A stretch of 64,000 bases of DNA, taken from NCBI GenBank assembly GCA_034509925.1, contig CM067532.1:1705142-1769141 (forward strand). Direction: 5' to 3'. Position numbers and translations under genes: made by a program. This document shows, in pieces, positions 21,901 to 33,660 of this stretch. Below the pieces are notes generated by a model. The model was not told where the DNA came from. It ran no database searches and saw nothing but the letters and a program-made list of their open reading frames with translations. This DNA is from Hirudinaria manillensis. Its lineage: Eukaryota; Annelida; Clitellata; Hirudinida; Hirudinidae. How positions within the stretch are numbered: the first letter of the stretch is position 1; each line of letters begins with the position of its first letter.

Positions 21901-24028
21901 AAGAGTTTGTTGAGTTGGCACGAAAGCACTTCTCCTCACAACCGACGTGGTCCAGCGATTCGACCGTGACGAGCCGCCCATCCGAGAGGGACCTTTCCGT
22001 GGCCCAATACACCGGGGGATCGAAGGAGGTCGGCACTTTTATTATTTTTATTGCACGAATTTTTTTAATTATTATTTCTTTGTTTACGTTTTCTTGTTTA
22101 ATGTGATTCGTTTGTACTGTAGTTCAAATATAATAAATATTAATAATATCAATAATCATATTTTTAAATGACTAATCCATTGAGTTTATTCATGAATTTG
22201 GTGATATATCTTTTAAAGAATTTTTTGTATTTTCCATAATAAGGAATAAATACAGTGGGAATTATGGGGATTACAGAAATGCCCAATGAAAAACATTAAT
22301 AACAATAATAATAGATTATAATTCCATTGATATTATTCATGATACCTTATTACTCAATTGATTATCCTACATATAACATTGTAAAGGATTATATTAATCT
22401 ATAATATAATTCCTTCATCAATATTAATTAACTTCATCATATTCGTGACGCAACATCTCGACGATATCAGATGGTCAAAGATCTATCGGACGTCAGTCTC
22501 GGTCCGACTCCCATGCCAGAGTTGGCCCACTTTGTCATCGGTCTCGAGAGTTTCTCGCAGAAGCACGAGGACTTTGTTGTCAGTTGCGTCCTCAACATCC
22601 TCATGGGAGGCGGGGGATCGTTCTCTGCCGGCGGTCCGGGGAAGGGCATGTACTCCAGACTCTACCTGAACGTGCTGAACAGGTGAATTTTTTTTCCTTA
22701 GTATAGATGGATTTTTTGTTTTTGGTGGCACTTTGTTGTCGATTTTTGAGAAGTGACTTGATGCTAGTTTGTGTTGTTGTTTACTGTCAAATATTACAAG
22801 AGTGTAACATTCAAGCTATGAATAAATTAATAAATTATGGGTCATCAGATGACCCTTCATTTTGTTTTGTTTAGAAAGAATAAATAAATAAAAAATATGA
22901 ATAACTAAATATGATATGAACTCGTGCCATGAATTTGTCTCTATGAACTTCTGACCACGTCAGGCGGAACATTGCAATGATGACATTTCAGTTATGGTTG
23001 TTGTTTTGTTGTTTCAACAGACACCACTGGATTCACAACGCCACGGCCTTCAATCATGTCTACAATGACTCCGGATTGTTCTGCATCAGCGCCAGTGCTC
23101 ATCCCAACAGTGTTGGTTTTATAGTTGCTACCATCCACCAAACTTTGTTCAATAACACTTGGATTCACTAACCAAAGCTATTGATTATGATGTTTTAATT
23201 TGTCTATTAATATTTTTTATATTATTAAATTAACATTTTAATAATGATTTAACATTCATATAATATATATTATAATATACAATATTATATCGATATTATA
23301 ATTATATTAATATTTATTCACCACCCTGCCAGTTGAAAGAACTGACGGACGTCATCTTGAAAGAGCTGGTCAACGTTCAGAATGAAATTTCCCAAGATGA
23401 ACTCAACAGGGCCAAAGCCCAGCTTCAGTCCCTCCTCCTCATGAACCTCGAGTCCCGACCGGTCGTCTTCGAGGACATCGGGAGGCAGGTGCTTGCCCAC
23501 GGGAAGAGGATGCCCCCGGAGTACTTCTGCGACCTCATTCGTTAGTCTTGATTTAAGCGTGCTTTGTGGGCGGGGCTTATGCCAGTGTGTATTGTTTAAC
23601 GTTGGATTGCATTTGATGTAGAAAATTCGCCGAGATCTTATTTTATAATGGATATGTTTATTGTTATTAATAATTAATTATTATGTTTTTCTATCATTAG
23701 AGATGAAACAATTTAATTGTAATGCCAATTGATTTGATAAGGAATTAGAATAATGGGTGCCATCTTTTATTGGACGGCTTCTTGATTTAAATCAATGAAT
23801 CACAAAAGAGGATTCTGTATTTTATTTTTTTTTAAATTCTTTTTCCACTAAACAGAGAAAGTTACGGAGTCTGACATCCATCGTGTGATGAAGAAAATGC
23901 TCTCCAGCAAGCCTTCGGTGGCAGCTCTCGGAAACCTGCACGAGTTACCGAAGTACGAAGAAATCAAAAATGTCATCAACAACGGCAGCTCGAGCTTCAC
24001 GAAGAGGTTCAAGTTGTTCAGGTCCTGA
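18965..24028 (+). CDS. PMPCA: Mitochondrial-processing peptidase alpha subunit
   Basis: Twelve exons: 18965-19020, 19330-19589, 19856-19935, 20038-20120, 20569-20671, 20989-21081, 21272-21401, 21883-22028, 22471-22682, 23021-23111, 23333-23540, 23856-24028 (TGA). All junctions are phase-consistent, giving 544 aa against 525 in human. The protein is the substrate-binding partner of PMPCB in the matrix heterodimer that removes presequences from imported proteins. The N-terminus is basic and serine-rich ([19 protein letters not shown]), as expected for a presequence. Residues 124-128 read HFLEK, the degenerate alpha-subunit form of the M16 zinc motif HxxEH. The glycine-rich substrate loop [15 protein letters not shown] lies at residues 363-377, followed by [15 protein letters not shown]. 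The C-terminus, KRFKLFRS, matches the family. AATAAA at 24212 ends the likely 3'UTR. Intron 7 contains a partial duplicate of exon 7. Confidence 0.96.
21358..21646 (+). repeat. Tandem duplication of the PMPCA exon 7 end with its donor
   Basis: About 122 bp starting CTACCTCAACCAATACCACA at 21358 recurs at 21525 (offset 167 bp). The first copy is the last 44 bases of exon 7, the GTAAAG donor and about 80 bp of intron. The second lies wholly in intron 7 and keeps the reading frame (one Met to Val change) and the donor, but no acceptor was seen in front of it. Confidence 0.9.
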
Positions 24029-26256
24029 AAGCCTATTGGTCGGTTCGATCGTCCATGCCGGCGACCTATTGGACGTTCTTCTCTCTCTCTGCAATACCAG
24101 TCGCATCTCGTGGGTGGATTTCCACGTCTGCTTACTTTGTTTTAAATCTTTAAAATATGTGAACTTTGGACTGAGTCACAGAAAGTTAGATTCGAGTGAA
24201 ATTTACCAACCAATAAAGTTCTATTATCATCATTTACTTGCAATTACATAAATAAATAGTAATATTAAATAATAATAATATGATAATTTATTATTAAATA
24301 ATAATAAATATTTAATAAATTATTATTATATTATTATTATTATTATTATAATAAATTATTATTATTGTTATTATTATTGATGTTATAGTTATAAATAATA
24401 ATTAATAATTTGGGTGACATGTGCATGCAAATAAAAGCCACATATCAAGGTTAAATTTAAAGCATGCCATTTTGAAAAAGCTGATTAAATCAGTTCTTAA
24501 AACTCTCCAAGAATTGTTTGCCAACATATTGCTCTTCTCATTATCCCCCCATCTTTTTTTGCTTTTGGGTTTTTGTTTTCATTGCAGCAGATGGCAAAAC
24601 TGCAATTTTTTCTGGGTAGAATCTCGATGTTTTTATGAATTTTTGGCCAAACAGAACTGCCTAATTGCACAGTTGCTTCTCATTTTGCATTCTCATGCAC
24701 ACCTTTGTGAACAGAATGCTACAGTCAGACCAGATGAAGCTTCGCCATTGGTCTAGTGTAATGGATTTCGTTTGATTTTTCAAAATGTTGCATAGACATC
24801 AAAGTCAATAGGTTTGTCGGAGTTACTGAAATAAAATATCTTTGGTGCTTAGAATGGGCTGGAACTACATTTGGAAAATGGATTTCTCGCTTGTAGATCT
24901 GTGTGAGACACTAGCCAAACCTTAATGAACTTGTTAAGGGTTGAACACGAGATATGGCGCCTCAAAAACTAAGACGAAGTACAAAATCTCAATAATGGAC
25001 CGAGTTATTCTCTTGGACACTTATCCGGTGTTTGCTCAGCCTGGCAAAGTTAAACAGATCGATCCGTGTTTTGGACGACGTGAGTCTATTGTTTTGCGCT
25101 TGAAGCATAGGATTCGAGTGTTCAACAAACGCGACCTGATTTTTAATTTATTGTGCGCAGAAAGGTTGTATATGGGATCAGATCAAATATTAGATAATCG
25201 TAATTCGAGTCACGCTGGTGAGGTGAGTCACTCAGGTATGCGATCATATCATTAATTCAGGTATTTATTGAATCTTAAAGGATATAAATCTCAAGTTGAT
25301 AGCTTAAGACGTTAATGAATTCAGGGCTAAATAGGTCTCATTAATAATAATTTTGCAACATTAGAATGTGACCTTACTAGAAGTTGCTCCCTGTTTGCAT
25401 CGAGGTTAATTTATCTAGCTCGTAACAATCAGATAAATAATTAATCGTTTTTGATTTCTATCGAAATATTTCATCTTCAAGATACTAATAAAAACTTATT
25501 TTAACAAAATAATTTTGTACATGTAAACGAATGTCGACAGAATTGCAAGAAATGCCGTTCGCAACGTGAAGAAACCCAAAAAGATTAAGTGACCAATCGC
25601 TGGACTTCCTGAATATTAATCTTAACAATCAACAAGCATCTAACATCTCTATTTAACATTTAGTGAGCTCCCAGCAGTAAGAGTGACACTCAAGCTATCC
25701 AAAGTACCTCTTGATTGAAAATCGTAAGCTATGATTACAGGTAGAAAGGTCATTTCGAAACATGGAGCGAAGCTAAGCGAAGGACTATCCATGAAAACAT
25801 AATCCTGACTTCTTTTGGATAGAATTTAAATCGATTTTCGACTTTATCTTCTACAGATTGGATCTGATTCTTCAGAACTGTTAAAATAATAACACTGGTT
25901 AGTGGCTATTTTCTACAGGCATAAAATACCATATTATTCTATGACGAAATTATTTTAACTTGAAGCGGTTATCAATCTTTATGCATTCTAATTAATAATA
26001 ATATTCTTTTACCATTTTCAATTAGTTTCGACGGAAGGTTTGCCCATGCCTTGCCTTTTGTATAGTTATAATAATACATACTATATAATATAATGTCTTT
26101 ATATAGCTATTATTCCTCCACTGGATAATCCAATTTCAAATTGATTTAAAATTGTAAAGAAAAGCAATAAGTTTTAGAAGAAATGTGCTCAAAATAATAA
26201 TTTATAATAATAATTTTAACAGGCATTCCAAATAAAATAGCCAATCAGCATCAGGG
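24029..26256 (+). other. Intergenic DNA between PMPCA and the two-pass membrane protein
   Basis: Holds the PMPCA 3'UTR, an (AAT/ATT)n microsatellite block at about 24262-24412, and a possible non-coding exon ending at 25222 with a near-consensus donor (GAG|GTGAGT). That donor could join the acceptor TTTTAACAG at 26220, 36 bases before the next start codon. An open stretch at 24941-25255 showed no recognisable homology and is not called a gene. Confidence 0.45.
24212..24217 (+). terminator. PMPCA polyadenylation signal
   Basis: Canonical AATAAA 184 bp after the PMPCA stop codon. Confidence 0.55.
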
Positions 26257-27556
26257 ATGGATGAACGAGATACCCTAGCTCGAATAAGAATGGCTGCTCA
26301 GATGACACGAAATTCCAGCCCTCCACACTGTCGGCCAATCACGATTCTGATCCTGATCCTGGCTGTAGGCACGATATTTATAGGAATGACCATGACTATC
26401 GTCGCTCATTGGCCAGGGAGTGTGTCAGTGGGTTTTGACCTTCTTAGCATTCCTGGGCCCGTCATACTGGTAATAGGGGGACTTGCGTTTATTTTCGGCT
26501 CCATTTTGGTCTGCTACTTCCAAAGAATAGAGCAAAAGAAAAAGGGAGAAAAATTCGTTAGCTTCGCCACCACTCTGTCGAGAGCGTAAGATCTAATCGA
26601 TCTATTGGCGAACATGTTTGTTAAGCTAACCACCGATAGCTTTTGAATTAACAAAAGAGAATTGTTTATAATTTCTTATCAATTTAACGAACTTGGATAT
26701 TCTGGAAAGTTTTCTTTCAAGCGATTAATTTATAAAAGTAATTTATTTCTAATTAAATTGAAAGCTATTTCTTGAGATATTTGAATCCTCGGCCTAAAAC
26801 TAGTTGACTACAATGTCGATAATTAATCTAGAAAATAATTAATTAGATAATTAATTGCGGAGTGTAAATGAGAATCTGGCTTCTTATTCTTCCAGAAACC
26901 TGGATGCCTCGTCTCATCACCACAGCAGACAGGGCTCTCAACTTCTGGAAAAAGAACCGTCAAGAAAGGTGGGAAGGCCTGAAGATGACTTCGATGAGTT
27001 TGACAGTGCCGACGAAACCGAAACTGGGCCCCTCCGACCCGGGAGAAGAATCAGAGGCCAACAGGTGCTAGATGAGGTCATCACAACCACCAACTCCTAC
27101 CATGAACCACCGCCTGGGCAATCGGATGATGAAAGACTGCCTCTACCCGTGAGGTCAAAGAAAAATAAAAATAATGGTTCAAAGGTCATATTGGGTCTTG
27201 GAAATTTGTCAGAAGTGAGCGAAGAGACAGCAGAACCAGTGCTTGCACCTGGCGGAGAGACCGAGGAAAATGTGACGGTGAAGGTGAAGAAGAAAAAGAA
27301 GAAAATTAACACAGATTATTCCAGGGAAATTCTGCAGATTAAGAGATCCTCTTCAGAAGATCAACAATTTCTTCCCATTCAGGAACACATTTCAGAGGAT
27401 GATGGCGATGGTGATCCCGTATCTGGTCAAAGCCTGAGAATCCAGGTGAAGGCAAAGCCAGGGACGGCTGTCAATATTCGTCATTCCCCTCGAAATGAAG
27501 AAGCTCCGTCTCCTCCAGAAAGAAAAAAGAAGTCTAAAAGGGATGTACAATCATAA
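26257..27556 (+). CDS. Two-pass membrane protein with long charged tail, possibly TMEM200-like
   Basis: Two coding exons, 26257-26585 (donor AGAGC|GTAAGA) and 26896-27556, join in phase 2 to give 329 aa. Residues 28-50 and 67-88 are hydrophobic, separated by a short loop starting HWPGS; the second segment is preceded by PGP. The remaining 240 residues are hydrophilic, acidic and serine-rich with poly-lysine clusters (VKVKKKKKK, PERKKKSKRD), so they are probably cytosolic. The shape and the patterns GMTMTIVAHWPG and GPVILVIGG recall TMEM200, but the similarity is weak and the name is only a suggestion. The function of that family is largely unknown. No signal peptide precedes the first segment, so the topology would be N-in/C-in. 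Confidence 0.7.
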
Positions 27557-28851
27557 TCATTCCCAACTTATTACACTAATAACGTCGTGGTAATTAGTGG
27601 CACCTATTCAACTTTCATTAAGGCCTTCGCAACGTTGAAAGGCGCAGTAAAATCCCTCCTCATAAGAAAGATTTATTGCGGACATGCGTATTCCATACCG
27701 CTGTTTTGTTTTGTTACCATATCGTCGACTTTTAAAAAGATGATGTTATGATTAATTATATGTAGTATTTTTTAATGTTTCTGAATTATGTCGATAAATA
27801 TTATTGATGTGTTGAATTTGTGGTTATACTAAAACTTCTTAGCTGCATAGTTACGGAGGTTGTCAAGGGCCTTAATTCTTAATTCCCAGTGGATCATGGG
27901 CTCTATTTCCTTATGGCTTTCAAGTTGAACTTTTGATAGTAACAAAGTAATTTATAAAATGACTAGGCATCGCAATTCCCATAATTCCGTGTTAAGTCAA
28001 GGTTGAAATATGTGAATTTATGTTATGTCTTAAATTGTGTTTGTAAAATAGTATCTTTATGAATAATGATCAACGAATGAAAATGAGTTTCATTTTTCTC
28101 AATGTTGGTATCTTTTAAAAAAATATCATTAGATGACCGCTAGACATAAAGCGAAAGCTTATGAGTGAAAAACAGCGTCACAATAAGTGATATTTTGGTG
28201 GTTCGGCGGCGTTTCCAATCCAGGAATTTGCACTATTAAAGATTAATTTCTAAATTGGAAGTTAATGTAATAATTAAAAATTATGTTTCACTTTTTCTAA
28301 GACCTAGAAAGTGATCAAATGCTCTTTCAGATGACGTTTGGCGACGTTTATCGGGGTTTAGCTCACAAGAGCTCTAGTAAACAAGCCAGTGCTGTCTGTG
28401 AAGTTTTCTTAATTAACGATGTGAACTTGGTGCAGTTTCTCAAAAAACTGCTGCGCCATTATATCAAGCCGGGGGCAACAGTATTATATTTTAAGTGTGG
28501 GATTATTTTCCCTACAAGATGCATTTTTGATACTCTTGGTTGTTATTGTGAAGTCAGTGGCTGCCAAGTGTAGACATAACACGTGTTGAGGTTTATTTAC
28601 TCGTCTTATACGTATTTCTTTTACAGACTATTTATTAGTAAAAATTAATTTTCTTAGGGCAGTGATAGTTCTGAAAGGATTGTAGTCTTTGAACTATTAT
28701 TAATTTCTGAAACGTTGTTTTTTGGGATTTTTACAATATTATTTGTTTATCACAATTAATTTAAGACAAAAAAGAGTTTGTAGCTTTTCATCAGTTTTGA
28801 TTCTAGGATTTATCCATCAGCTTGTAAGTTCTGACAAAGATTTTATTTCAG
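27557..28851 (+). other. Intergenic DNA and 5' leader before PGAP2
   Basis: No protein-coding gene was recognised. An open stretch at 28319-28573 has no recognisable domain. A good splice acceptor (TTTTATTTCAG) ends at 28851, two bases before the PGAP2 ATG, so a non-coding upstream exon or a spliced leader is implied. Confidence 0.45.
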
Positions 28852-28853
28852 AA

Positions 28854-30540
28854 ATGGCCCAAAAGAATACAAATGAACCAAGTGTCCAGGTCGATGAGAT
28901 CTATGAAACTTCGTTCGGCTTCAACCTCACTCATATATTTACTGTCGTCTTTGCTCTGCCTGTTTTTGCATTTACACTTTGCCTCTTTTTGACACTTGCA
29001 ACCCATTATGAAGAATCAATAGACACACATTGTCATGTAAGTCAAGTTTTTTGATTTGTAAAAAAAATCATTTCTCCATCGTAAAATAGTATTGCATGGT
29101 TTTGAAATAAGGTCTCATTATGACTAAATTCTCATATCAAAACAGGAGGTTCCAGTTGTTTTTATTAATAAGATTCTTTTTCATATTTATATATGGATGA
29201 ATTTATAACCAATGAGATGAAATAATATGTTTTTGTTGTCTTAGGTTGCTAATTATCTCCCTTCAATAAGTGCAGCCATAGGCTTGAAGCCAGAAAGATA
29301 TTTCTGGCAGTTTCTGATAGCCCTGCAGTGCTCGCCAAGGTTGTTCGGTGCAATGATGTACTGGAAGTTTTACAGGACGTTCCCTTCCGCAACTCCCTCC
29401 GTGCTGCACTTTTTGACTCTCGTCGATGTCGGAGAGAACCTCAGCCTCTTGTTCTTGTCTGTAGTTCCATCAAATGAAGCACACAGTCAGTTGTCAACTG
29501 GAATGATTTGCCCTTTTAGAATTTGTTTATAACCTCTTTATATATACTCATAGCTGCACATGTTTGTGAGCTTTTTTGATGGTACGGGTTATGTCGCTTC
29601 TCTTCCAATTTAAGTTTTAATTTCCATTTCAGGTTGTCATGTAGCAGGCTTCATTATGTTTGTCATTCTCTCTCAGTCACACATGCTGCTAAAGTTGTAT
29701 GTAAACGCCAAGATTAAGAACGATCCTTTCTACTCTCTCAATGTGAGTGTTTTAGCAAGCGGTTGTCTCGTGAATTTAACTCGGATTTGATAAAAACATC
29801 TTGATAATAACTTCAAAAAGGTTCATGCGGGTTAGAAGTTAAGGCATTATTTCAAATCGCCATACATCACGAACATTCAGTAAATTTATCCCGCTTAACA
29901 TAAATGTTGAAACAACATTCTTTTTTAGCAAAGGAAATCTTTGAAGCTCAAGAAAAACTTCTGGCTCATTAATTGCTTTTCCATTTTTGTTGCTGGTTTC
30001 CTATTTTACTGGCACAACACTTTCTGTGGAGCTGGAGGTGAGACATCTTAATGACGGAATTCCTCAGAAATGGCATAGAGATATTGGCGTCATAATAATA
30101 AGAATTATTAATTATAAGTTGTTAATTATAAACCGGTCAAATAAAATTAATAATAACAAGTTCATTTATTAAGGGTGATTCTTACCAATAAAGGATTTGT
30201 AGGGTAAATTATAAATTTTAATTAAAAGCAAAAAATCGATATAATTCAATAATTATTATTTAATTTATTTAAAAATAATAATTTAATTATTCATTCGATT
30301 TGAATTATTTATTATTAATTATTAAATGTTTATTTTCCATATTTATCATCATTAAAGGATGAACATCGTCTTCATCTATCTCGTTAATCCTTTCCAGTTT
30401 ATACAATGTTTGCCGTCTCCGAATACATCATCATTCTTTCCAACATGGCTTTCCATGCGACCAGTTATTACGAGTTCAACAGCTCAGGGATCAACATTGA
30501 AGTCGGCACTTATTATAAATGCAAAACCAAACCCATCTAA
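28854..30540 (+). CDS. PGAP2: Post-GPI attachment to proteins factor 2
   Basis: Five exons: 28854-29036, 29245-29485, 29633-29742, 29929-30037, 30398-30540 (TAA). Phases 0, 1, 0, 1 all agree; 261 aa, close to the usual 250 or so. The protein is a Golgi/ER multi-pass membrane protein of the PGAP2/FRAG1/Sfk1 family, needed for fatty-acid remodelling of GPI anchors. Diagnostic segments are HCHVANYLPSISAAIGLKPE, ERYFWQFLIALQCSPRLF, the VGENLSLLFL helix, SQSHMLLKLY, and the last exon YTMFAVSEYIIILSNMAFHA, each aligning with vertebrate PGAP2 (CGVPNYLPSVSSAIG, RYVWRF, VVENLALL, GHMLL, YTIFAILEYTVVLTNMAFH). The first hydrophobic segment is at about residues 23-46. The ATG follows a splice acceptor by two bases. 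Confidence 0.94.
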
Positions 30541-31334
30541 AGCGGAGAATTAAAGACCTTACTTAGCAAGCTGTGATATCTCTTGTCAAACATTTGTCAA
30601 TCAATGTTGCAATCATTATTGCCATCACTAGTTAACACCTTACAATCACAACGTCATGTATTTTACTTTGATATCTTGAGAAAATTATGAAAAACATATA
30701 TTTAATCATATATGACAACTTATTTTGTAATGTAATTGTCTGATTACAATTATAATGAAAAACTGTGGTTTTTGTTGCTTAAATTAAAAAGGAGGTACAA
30801 TTCCAAGTACGCAACAAAATATGGCAAAACTGAAGGCCCCAAATCAGATTTGCTCGTGGAAAGAAATTCACAAAAGATTTTGAAATTCAGGCGTTCAAAT
30901 TAGATGACTAGATGTGTTTGTTCTTGGTAATGCTATTTATTAGGTTATGCTTATATTTCATTTTCAATCTAGAAGTCCTAAATTATGAAAAAAGCACGAC
31001 CTCCAATTGGAAACAATTATTTTGCAATCATTCCAAAGATTTGATTCTCTGAACTCGACTCTGGCAGTTTTTGCCTTCATCTGAAGGAGAACTCATCAGC
31101 TTTCATTTATTATTCAATATTGAAATGAAATAACTTGCACTGCCCTGTTTGGAAATGTCAGATAAGAAATTTGATACAAAACACGACAAGGATTTACACT
31201 GATACAACTTTTGACAATCATGATATGTGTAACTTAAATTGACAATTCTAGCTATTTTTCATTGTTTGGATAAAGTATGTTTAAAAATTTCACACATCAC
31301 ACACAATAGCACCCAATTAGCACCTTGCACTTCT
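30541..31334. other. Convergent intergenic region (PGAP2 / phosphotransferase copy A)
   Basis: The 794 bp between two opposing stop codons must hold both 3'UTRs. It is AT-rich with no coding potential, and no clear canonical polyadenylation signal was assigned. Confidence 0.5.
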
Positions 31335-33660
31335 TTAAACCGGAGTTATTTTGAAACAGAAAATATTTAAGTGATCACAGATGTCTTTGCAAACCCAGCG
31401 GACGTAGAATAAGAGGTTGACGATACAAAATGCCTGCAATCAAAAGGTTGTAAAATGAATTTTATCTGGTAGATTGAAAACTTATTAAATATAATCGATA
31501 AATTGCAAGTCTGATAGAAGCAAAGAGACAGTTGTCAAAATGGTTATATTAGAAATTTGGCCAATATTTGGGTGAAGGATGATAATGTACTTACAAATGC
31601 CATCCACAGGAAGCAGATTTCATTCAGATGCAAGATCTCAGCAACAAGGAGAAGCAAGGGACCTAAGAAGATGGAGTCCATGCAAGGCATGTCCGTCTTG
31701 GTCATGTAACTCACCTATTGAGTTAAATGTATTATTATTAAAATATACATGTTAAATTGAAATGTGTAAATAAACATGTATATATAATCATGGCAAACAC
31801 TAATGTTATGCTATATTATTGCTTTGATTTTATTATGTTAGCATTAATCTTTATTTTACTATGTCCTTATCTCTCAATGATTATAATTATAATTATTCTT
31901 AGGTGAAAAAGTATAATTAATATAATTTAAGAACTGTAATTCATATAATTTAGATAGCCAGTCATCCATTACACAGTTGGACAACAGGTTTCTCTCATTT
32001 AAACGACAAATTGATAAATAAAAACCAGAAAAATAACTAACCAGGACTTTACAGCACAGCTTGGTACCAACGAGTCCAAACATCATGTGGAAGACAACGA
32101 TGTTGTTCTCCATAACATTAGAGGAAGACAGGAAAGTGCAGGCAATTCCTAAAATGGTAAAAATGGTAATCGGGATGGCTGGAAGGAATCTGGCAGGGAT
32201 GAGTGGATGCCCTGTCCGATGTTCGACTCTATGATTTGATGAGTTGGAGTTATCTTTTTTAATTCTTTCTTCTGATTTACAAATGACGGAAATGTAGTTT
32301 CTAAGGATGATTGCTCCACCTATAACCACCGGAGTGCCTAGGATGGCATTCAGTTTGGTTCCCTTCACAAGCTGAGAAAATTTCAAGAGTGTTAAATATT
32401 AACAGGGTTGTCCAAATCATAGATGATTTGGTTTATCGTTAACAAACTTTTCCATTACTTATCCACGGCATAAGTAGGCATTCATAGCTTTTAATGTAGT
32501 GATTGTTTATGATAATCATTTTAAAGATTTATTTATAGTGATGCATATCTCTTTATAATAGTTTAGTATCATTATCATCAAATCTTACCTCATATGTCCA
32601 GAAGGATTCGCCGAAAACGCAGTTGAACATATACAGGCACATAACCAAATATTGGCCTTCAGTTACATCCAGGCTGTTAAATAACAATCACTCATAGTAG
32701 TCATCTTTCCAAATTTATAACATATACAATAATTATAAATATATATATATAGTGTAATATATAAACAATGTTTATGCATGAATCAATGGTAACTAGGCAA
32801 CCAAAACGGCAAAAATCAACATCAGGATTCCAAAATAGTCAATTGCCAAATCAGAATTACGGCCATATTTTAAACAAATCAAAATGGGGTTATAATACAT
32901 TGTGATGGTCATAATATAAAATTGGTCAGTTAATAGCCAATTAACGGTTATTTTGCTTGTCATTCTCGGTGCTTATTTCGGAATTAATCTTTGAAAATGT
33001 TTATGTTTCAAATTCTTACAAATTGAATTGCATTTTCCCGATGGTTGCTGTCTTCCATTGAGCGGTGTAGAACAGTATTGTGCCAAGAAAGGCCAACGCA
33101 GAGAACAGGTATGGAACTGCACCGAGCTGAGTCGATATGCAAACTCCGATGATGATTATGACTGAAATTTAATCGTTTATCCGGTGTTTTAAAAGTAATT
33201 GGGAGATTAATAAAGAGCTATTGGATAAATTCAAATATTAAATACATAAATGTAGTCTAAGAAAGGGAAATTAATATTAACCCATAGACATGGCGTCACA
33301 TCCATGGTCGAAAAGTTCTCCCAAAGGAGAAGAGCTTCCTGTTCGCCGAGCTTGCTTGCCATCAATGGCATCGAGAGATTGGTAAACAAAGAGGAATATG
33401 GCACACAGCGTATAGCACCACCAGGGAGCTTCACCGAAACCTTTTGGGCAATACAGCATGAGAAGTACTGTGGACAAAATATTGCCTATTAGGCCCCACA
33501 ATGTAATTGAATTTGGAGCCCACGTCATAGGGATCTGTTCCAACAGCCATCTCCAGAAAGGCTGCATGTACGTATCAAGCAAAGAATTCCCCTCAGAGGA
33601 ATACTTGTGTTCCTTGAGGCGCTCCAACTGATATTCGCTTAAAACTCTTCTTTTCTTCAT
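31335..33660 (-). CDS. CDP-alcohol phosphotransferase, copy A (CEPT1/CHPT1/EPT1 family)
   Basis: Exons in gene order: 33660-33282, 33161-33020, 32673-32589, 32371-32042, 31714-31595, 31433-31335 (TAA). All phases agree; 384 aa. It transfers phosphocholine or phosphoethanolamine from CDP-choline/ethanolamine to diacylglycerol, the last step of the Kennedy pathway, in ER or Golgi membranes. The catalytic motif DG-x2-AR-x8-G-x3-D-x3-D is complete: D100, G101, A104, R105, G114, D118, D122 within [20 protein letters not shown]. Several hydrophobic helices follow, as in the family (about 400 aa). [14 protein letters not shown] and [15 protein letters not shown] match vertebrate CEPT1 closely. Substrate choice cannot be read. 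A donor at 34242 (ATCG|GTAAGT) and an acceptor at 33687 suggest a non-coding first exon. Copy B lies 2.9 kb upstream, on the same strand. Confidence 0.93.

Noticed and set aside
24941-25255. 104-codon plus-strand open frame
   Set aside because: No domain or homology seen and it starts at a non-ATG codon; a splice donor inside it (25222) fits a non-coding leader exon better.
28319-28573. 84-codon plus-strand open frame before PGAP2
   Set aside because: Low-complexity content, no homology, no splice signal linking it to PGAP2 in frame.
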